Source: Bacilli bacterium
GTDB lineage: Bacteria; Bacillota_I; Bacilli_A; RFN20; CAG-288
Length of the DNA: 64,000 nucleotides
Direction of reading: 5' to 3'
Assembly (NCBI GenBank): GCA_022652945.1
Contig: JALCRV010000007.1
Coordinates: forward strand, 1 to 64,000
Position numbers and translations under genes: made by a program
Shown here: one piece after another, positions 59,225 through 64,000 of the stretch
How the letters are laid out: each line of letters opens with the position of its first letter
Position numbering within the stretch: position 1 is the stretch's first letter
The notes under the pieces: generated by a model
Seen by the model: the letters and a program-made list of their open reading frames with translations, nothing else
Database searches by the model: none
What the model was told of the DNA's origin: nothing

Positions 59225-60109
59225 ATGCGTCTACATTTAAATGACTCAGAGGAGAGAAGGCATTTTCTTGTAGTAAAATCACCTCAACCTTCTTTAAAGA
59301 TTCAACTGCTTTACACCGGTGTTTTTTCCACTTCCCATAAAAGCGGTGTGCTCCCTCACGACCATAATTTCTTTGAAATCATGCTTGTTCGTTCCGATGA
59401 AGGTTTGATTCATATTGATGGGCAAGAGTACAAAGTAAAAAATGGCGATATTGTTATTTATTACCCCAAAGAACAACATTGCGAAGAAATGACCGGGGAG
59501 AATCCCTTGGAGACGCTTTTCTTTGCGTTTCGGACCACCGACTCATTTAAAGAAACTTTAAAAAACTACGGGCTTCCTCATATAGTTCCGACAGGCTTTC
59601 AAAGTATGGAGATGAACTCCTTATTTCAATTCTTAATCTCGGAATCTCAAAATCAAGAAGCGGGTTTTGCTAACGATGTCTCGCTTCATATCGGCGCTGC
59701 CATAATTTATAAATTCCTTCAGATTTCCTCTGACTGTTCTTCAGCCAAAGATCATCAACCTCAAGACGAGACTTTTTCAAAAATAAAGGACTTTCTCGAT
59801 GAGAACTACCAAAAGAACCTAGAACTGGATTACATCGCAAAGAAAATCTTTATTTCAAAGTTTTATCTCTGCCGGTTGTTTAAGGAATACACAGGTTTGA
59901 CTCCTTCGGAATATATGATTGAAAAAAGAATTTCCTTGGCGAAGCAATTGCTGCAAACTACTGAATTGAGTATTGAAGATATATCCCAGGAAGTCGGTTA
60001 TGATGATAAATACTATTTCTCCCGTCTATTCAAAAAGGAAGTCGGAGTGTCGGTTATGCAGTATCGGCGCCGAAATAGTTTCGTGGCTGGGCAATTGCCA
60101 AAGGATTAA
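59225..60109 (+). CDS. AraC-family transcriptional regulator (cupin sensor)
   Basis: N-terminal HDHNFFEIMLVRSDEG...YPKEQHCEE cupin; C-terminal double HTH ending EVGYDDKYYFSRLFKKEVGVSVMQYRR. Confidence 0.92.
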   Translation: MRLHLNDSEERRHFLVVKSPQPSLKIQLLYTGVFSTSHKSGVLPHDHNFFEIMLVRSDEGLIHIDGQEYKVKNGDIVIYYPKEQHCEEMTGENPLETLFFAFRTTDSFKETLKNYGLPHIVPTGFQSMEMNSLFQFLISESQNQEAGFANDVSLHIGAAIIYKFLQISSDCSSAKDHQPQDETFSKIKDFLDENYQKNLELDYIAKKIFISKFYLCRLFKEYTGLTPSEYMIEKRISLAKQLLQTTELSIEDISQEVGYDDKYYFSRLFKKEVGVSVMQYRRRNSFVAGQLPKD

Positions 60110-61572
60110 TTTACTTTGATTTCGTAAATTTGCAATTCCTCACATTCAGCGTTATGGCTAGAGATTACGATATTTTTCCATTCCCCGGAAGGGAAAACTA
60201 AAGAAGTCATCGTATATTTTCCACCTGAGATAAAGATTTCGAGGGAAGAGACATCCAAGAAAACCTCGAAAGAAAGCTCGTCATCTTTTTCTAAAGTAAG
60301 CCTCCGAAGATTTGAATTTTCTTCTAAGGGAGATGTTGAAGAAATGACAGCGCCGCTTTTTGAACGATCGAAGGTCAAACGGTTTCTGTCTTTTTCATAG
60401 GTTAGAGAGACTTCCTCTCCCTTGGAAGATATTAAAGAGAAGGAAAAGTCATCTTTGTTCTCTTTGGAAATCTTGAAGCTGATTTCGACCGATGATGATG
60501 GAAGCATAAAAGCTTTTCCACCATTTGGGTAAAAAGCCTCTGTTTTTTCCTTAAGGGTTTTATAATTTTCAATTTCGCGTACTGGACGTTGAACCAAATG
60601 GTCGTTTATATATGATAATTCGCGCGGAAGGGTTAAAGAACCGACCCATCCAGCTAGGGAATTTGGATAGTTTCTTTGCCACATTTGCATCCAACTGACC
60701 ATGATGGTTCTTCCATCGGAAGTCTTCATCGTCTGTGGAGCGTAGAAATCTAAGCCACGATCGATTTCCTTCATTCCTTTCTCTTGGTTGAAATGTCCGC
60801 TTTCAAGATCTAAAGATCCTTCCATGTAAATTGGGCAGGCGAAATTTGCAAACTCTTCGCCTTTTGTCGGCATGAAATTAATAGAAGCCAAAAGAAAATC
60901 CTTGTCTGCAAGTTGAAAATAAGAAGGACATTCAAAGATGCCGGGATCTTTCATCACTGCAGAAGAGGTGACCTCACCGACAAAATCCCAACTGAATAAA
61001 TCTTTGGATTTATAAAGAATGATCTTACCGTATCCGCGAGTATCTCTAGCCCCCATCATAGAATAGAAAAACTTATTTCGTTTAAAAAGGAACGGATCTC
61101 GAAAAGCGTGCTTATCGGTAAATGGGGGAAGTGAAGAAGAAGGTAAAATCGGGTTGTGTGCAAATTTCTCAAAATCATAGCCATCTTTAGAGAAGGCAAG
61201 ACATTGCTGCTGAAGATAGTCATGAAAGCCCGTATACATTAGATAAAGATTGTCCCCGTCTTGTAAAGCGCCCCCGGACCAACATCCCCAGTTATCGTAA
61301 TCCTCGTCCGGGGCTAAGGCTATTGGACAAGTTTCCCATTTAATGAAATCTTTGGTTCTGGCGTGCCCCCAATAGATTGCTTTAGGATTTACGCCAAAAG
61401 GATAATCCTGATAAAAGACATGATAATAACTGAAAGCTTCAACTGAACCGTTGGGATCGTTCATCCAACCGAAAGGTACTGCGTAATGATAATTACCTTG
61501 ATATCTTTTTTTGACAAAATCATTTAGATTTGCCTGTAAATAAGCCCGAGCTTCCTTTAGTAAGTCAGACAT
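60106..61572 (-). CDS. GH32 fructan hydrolase / sucrose-6-phosphate hydrolase-like
   Basis: WMNDPNG, FRDPFLF, ECPSYFQL catalytic motifs; AGGAGAG upstream of ATG 61572. Confidence 0.92.
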   Translation of the reverse strand: MSDLLKEARAYLQANLNDFVKKRYQGNYHYAVPFGWMNDPNGSVEAFSYYHVFYQDYPFGVNPKAIYWGHARTKDFIKWETCPIALAPDEDYDNWGCWSGGALQDGDNLYLMYTGFHDYLQQQCLAFSKDGYDFEKFAHNPILPSSSLPPFTDKHAFRDPFLFKRNKFFYSMMGARDTRGYGKIILYKSKDLFSWDFVGEVTSSAVMKDPGIFECPSYFQLADKDFLLASINFMPTKGEEFANFACPIYMEGSLDLESGHFNQEKGMKEIDRGLDFYAPQTMKTSDGRTIMVSWMQMWQRNYPNSLAGWVGSLTLPRELSYINDHLVQRPVREIENYKTLKEKTEAFYPNGGKAFMLPSSSVEISFKISKENKDDFSFSLISSKGEEVSLTYEKDRNRLTFDRSKSGAVISSTSPLEENSNLRRLTLEKDDELSFEVFLDVSSLEIFISGGKYTMTSLVFPSGEWKNIVISSHNAECEELQIYEIKVN

Positions 61573-62028
61573 GGTGCTCTCCTTTTTTTCTAAGGATACC
61601 ATCAAAAAAAAGGTTTTGAAAGGAGCGCACGGAAAAGATTAATTCACAAAAGTTCTTTAAACATACCGCTTTTCAACATTTATATGCACTTTTTTGCAAA
61701 ATTTTGTCGGATGAAGACCACATTTAAGATGAAGCGGGAATAGGTAGCAATGATTGCACCGGTTTTAGACTGAAAATAATAAGCCTTGATATAGGAAGTC
61801 TTTTATCACGAAAAATTGGAACTTTTTTCTGATTAATACTGATAAAGTGTCTGATTAATAATTTCCGAAAGAGTTAGCTTTTCAGGATGTTTTTAAAATT
61901 TCCTTCTTGATTTTAAAAGCAATTTTTCCACCTTGGCATTTCACAATATTTACACTAACTTTTGGCTAATTTTATTACTTTTTGCGAAAGATTGCTCTAA
62001 ATTATTGACAAATGCGGACATTGAGTTG

Positions 62029-62042
62029 TGAAAGCGCTTTTT
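62029..62042. promoter_or_regulatory. cre-like sequence upstream of terminal lipoprotein
   Basis: TGAAAGCGCTTTTT; TTGACA at 62005-62010. Confidence 0.5.
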
Positions 62043-62079
62043 TTAGAATTAGAGTGACGATGGAAATGGAGGTATTTTT

Positions 62080-64000
62080 ATGAAATCTGTTTCAGCCAGA
62101 CGTCTATCGCCTTCCAAAAAGCTGACTCTTAAAGGCATGGTCCTGATTTCGAGTTTAGCTGTTGGCGCTCTTACCGGCTGCGGAAATGTAACTTCTTCAG
62201 TTGCCACTTCATCTTCAGTCGCTTCTTCAACGAATTCTATTGCTTCTTCCGCCACCTCTGCGACAGGGTCTTCTGCCGCTTCTTCCACGGTGGCTTCTTC
62301 TTCCGAATCAACGGTTTCTTCCCAGACCGAACGGAAGGTAAACACCTATCTCGACTGGACTTTTGACGAGCTGGCCGTGGGTGAAGCCGTTCCGGAATCT
62401 TATTACAATTATAAAGAAGGTGGCGGTTTTAAAGCCTCTTCTAAAGATGAGGACGGAAACGTTTGGGTCCAGTGTGCCGATGTCAACACTGGCTCTATGT
62501 GGGGAATGATGGTCCAAGCCCCGAAGGATGCGAACGGAAAAGATGTCTCTTTGAAAGACTTCTGTATTTCTTTCTCGACACGTTATCCTGATGGAAACTA
62601 TACGACTGATGGCGATGGAGGCATTGCCTTATTAGCCAGCAGTCTATACGGACGTTATGACTTGGCTGTTCATAATAACGTAGCAGCTGGCGGAGAAGAC
62701 TCACAAGTTTCCTTATGGCACGCTATGGACGTTGACGGGGGACCTTTTGCCACCACACTTCATAATACGGACTGGGGCGAAAGGGGCTCAAGAGTCGGCT
62801 CGATAAGCTTGTACAGTGAATTGGTTTATAATTTCACGGTTTGCGGACGTTATCAAACGCCGGACCAAGATGGCAACGAGTTTATGACATTATATGTTTT
62901 CTTAGGCGATAAGTTGATCATAGAACAGAAAGATATCGCTTATTGGGAAGGGAACTTTGGCCTCCGTGGGTATATATCTCCTTGGGAATATGGTGACTTC
63001 AAAGTTACTGATTTCCCGTTGGTCTGCCCGGATGGGATTGATCACTACAACGATAGCGGACTTAATGACCCGACGATCAATGAAACTCGTCTTCCGACTC
63101 CGGAAGTAACAATCAATGGCACCACCGCATCGTGGGCAGCTATCGATGGAGCCTCAGGATACGAAGTTTACAATGGTGACACTAAACTCGCCAGAATTCA
63201 TGAGACTTCATACTCTTTGGCCGGACTCACTGGAGATGGTTCTTTGAAAGTCCGGGCTCTTTCTTCCGGCTTCCCGATTAAGAACTCGGAATTTGGCCAA
63301 GCTACTTATGCGATGCCTCGGGCCTTAAATAAACCGGTGCTTACTCTTAATGAAAAGATTCTTTCATGGGCTGCTATCGACCACGCGACAGGCTACAAAG
63401 TCTATCATGATGGCACGGAGATTGCTTCCATTGGGTCCGACGTCTTGACCTACGATATCAGCACTTATACTAAAGGGACTCTTGGCGTTAAAGCTATAGG
63501 TGATGGTTCCTTCTATCTCGATTCGGAAATCGGGACTTATGATTTGATTGAAACCTTGCCGGCCCCCAAGATTGTCTACGATGGCACTAACCTTACTTGG
63601 GCTGCTGTCGAGGGTGCGACTAAATATGAGGTTTATTTCAAAGATGCCAAGATTGCTGATACGACTGACTTACTATATAAAGTAACTTCAACTGAAATCG
63701 GAAAGTATCAAGTAAAGGCAATCGGCGATGGCGGAATCAAGACATATGATTCGGCTCTTTCCAACTCTTGGGCTTACCGTGAAATCGCTTCGTATGCCTC
63801 CCATAATTTCAAGGGTTTGGCAGTCGGTGCGGCCTCTACATTGCCTTGGGGCGATCCGGATGTCTACACCATTGCTGCTCAAGAAACTGACCATTCCTGG
63901 GCCACCGGTCCAGATGCCACCAAAGAGTGGGCTGGCGTCTTCTTCCCGGCAAAGGTTCAGGACAGCGCTGGAAATTGGAACAATTTAAGCGAATATGCTT
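62080..64000 (+). CDS. Large modular lipoprotein, FN3-like repeats, incomplete at window end
   Basis: MKSVSARRLSPSKKLTLKGMVLISSLAVGALTGCGNV lipobox; Ser/Ala-rich linker; three WAAIDGA(S/T)GYEVY-type repeats; open frame to position 64000; absent from ORF track. Confidence 0.88.
   Translation, partial: MKSVSARRLSPSKKLTLKGMVLISSLAVGALTGCGNVTSSVATSSSVASSTNSIASSATSATGSSAASSTVASSSESTVSSQTERKVNTYLDWTFDELAVGEAVPESYYNYKEGGGFKASSKDEDGNVWVQCADVNTGSMWGMMVQAPKDANGKDVSLKDFCISFSTRYPDGNYTTDGDGGIALLASSLYGRYDLAVHNNVAAGGEDSQVSLWHAMDVDGGPFATTLHNTDWGERGSRVGSISLYSELVYNFTVCGRYQTPDQDGNEFMTLYVFLGDKLIIEQKDIAYWEGNFGLRGYISPWEYGDFKVTDFPLVCPDGIDHYNDSGLNDPTINETRLPTPEVTINGTTASWAAIDGASGYEVYNGDTKLARIHETSYSLAGLTGDGSLKVRALSSGFPIKNSEFGQATYAMPRALNKPVLTLNEKILSWAAIDHATGYKVYHDGTEIASIGSDVLTYDISTYTKGTLGVKAIGDGSFYLDSEIGTYDLIETLPAPKIVYDGTNLTWAAVEGATKYEVYFKDAKIADTTDLLYKVTSTEIGKYQVKAIGDGGIKTYDSALSNSWAYREIASYASHNFKGLAVGAASTLPWGDPDVYTIAAQETDHSWATGPDATKEWAGVFFPAKVQDSAGNWNNLSEYA

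Noticed and set aside
62049-62704. Minus-strand ORFs listed at the right end (62049-62345, 62308-62517, 62495-62704)
   Set aside because: Antisense to the lipoprotein CDS starting at 62080, which the ORF track omitted because it has no stop in the window.
63728-63988. 86-aa plus-strand ORF
   Set aside because: Out of frame with, and inside, the lipoprotein CDS 62080-64000.
1-64000. CRISPR arrays, transposons, prophage, tRNA genes
   Set aside because: Read through intergenic regions without finding regularly spaced repeats, transposase/integrase motifs or tRNA-like T-loop/acceptor patterns.

Overview
The window is a low-to-moderate GC Bacillota/Mycoplasmatota-like chromosome segment; I infer this from gene content and cannot place it more finely. 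It is densely coded. I found no transposase, prophage, CRISPR array or tRNA. It opens with the 3' part of a 5S rRNA. Positions 0.1-36.7 kb are mostly housekeeping: a YgjP-like metallopeptidase, a SpoU methyltransferase, a potABCD-type polyamine ABC operon, a ferric-type ABC operon, a yybP-ykoY (Mn2+) riboswitch ahead of a Ca2+/Na+ antiporter, C69 dipeptidase, MATE, ArsB-like, Na/Pi, pnp, coaX, pepV, trmB, a YtpR-like protein, a nuclease-helicase fusion, lepA, a Fic-like protein and hemW. Positions 36.7-64 kb look like a carbohydrate-acquisition locus. It holds two PfkB kinases, a D-lyxose/mannose isomerase-like protein, a class II aldolase, two Ig-like lipoproteins, an oligopeptide-family ABC importer, a two-domain beta-helix lipoprotein, a GH32-like protein, a GH38 alpha-mannosidase, a canonical GH32, three regulators (GntR/LacI hybrid, LacI, AraC), and a large modular lipoprotein that runs off the window end and is missing from the ORF track. 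A shared 12-bp operator-like sequence (GATAACGTTAAC) links two of its promoters. The main candidates for undescribed biology are this locus, the terminal modular lipoprotein, a membrane protein with a threefold ~45-aa HKFxxW repeat (21-23 kb), and a Fic-like protein without the canonical motif. All functional calls come from reading motifs by eye; no searches were run.
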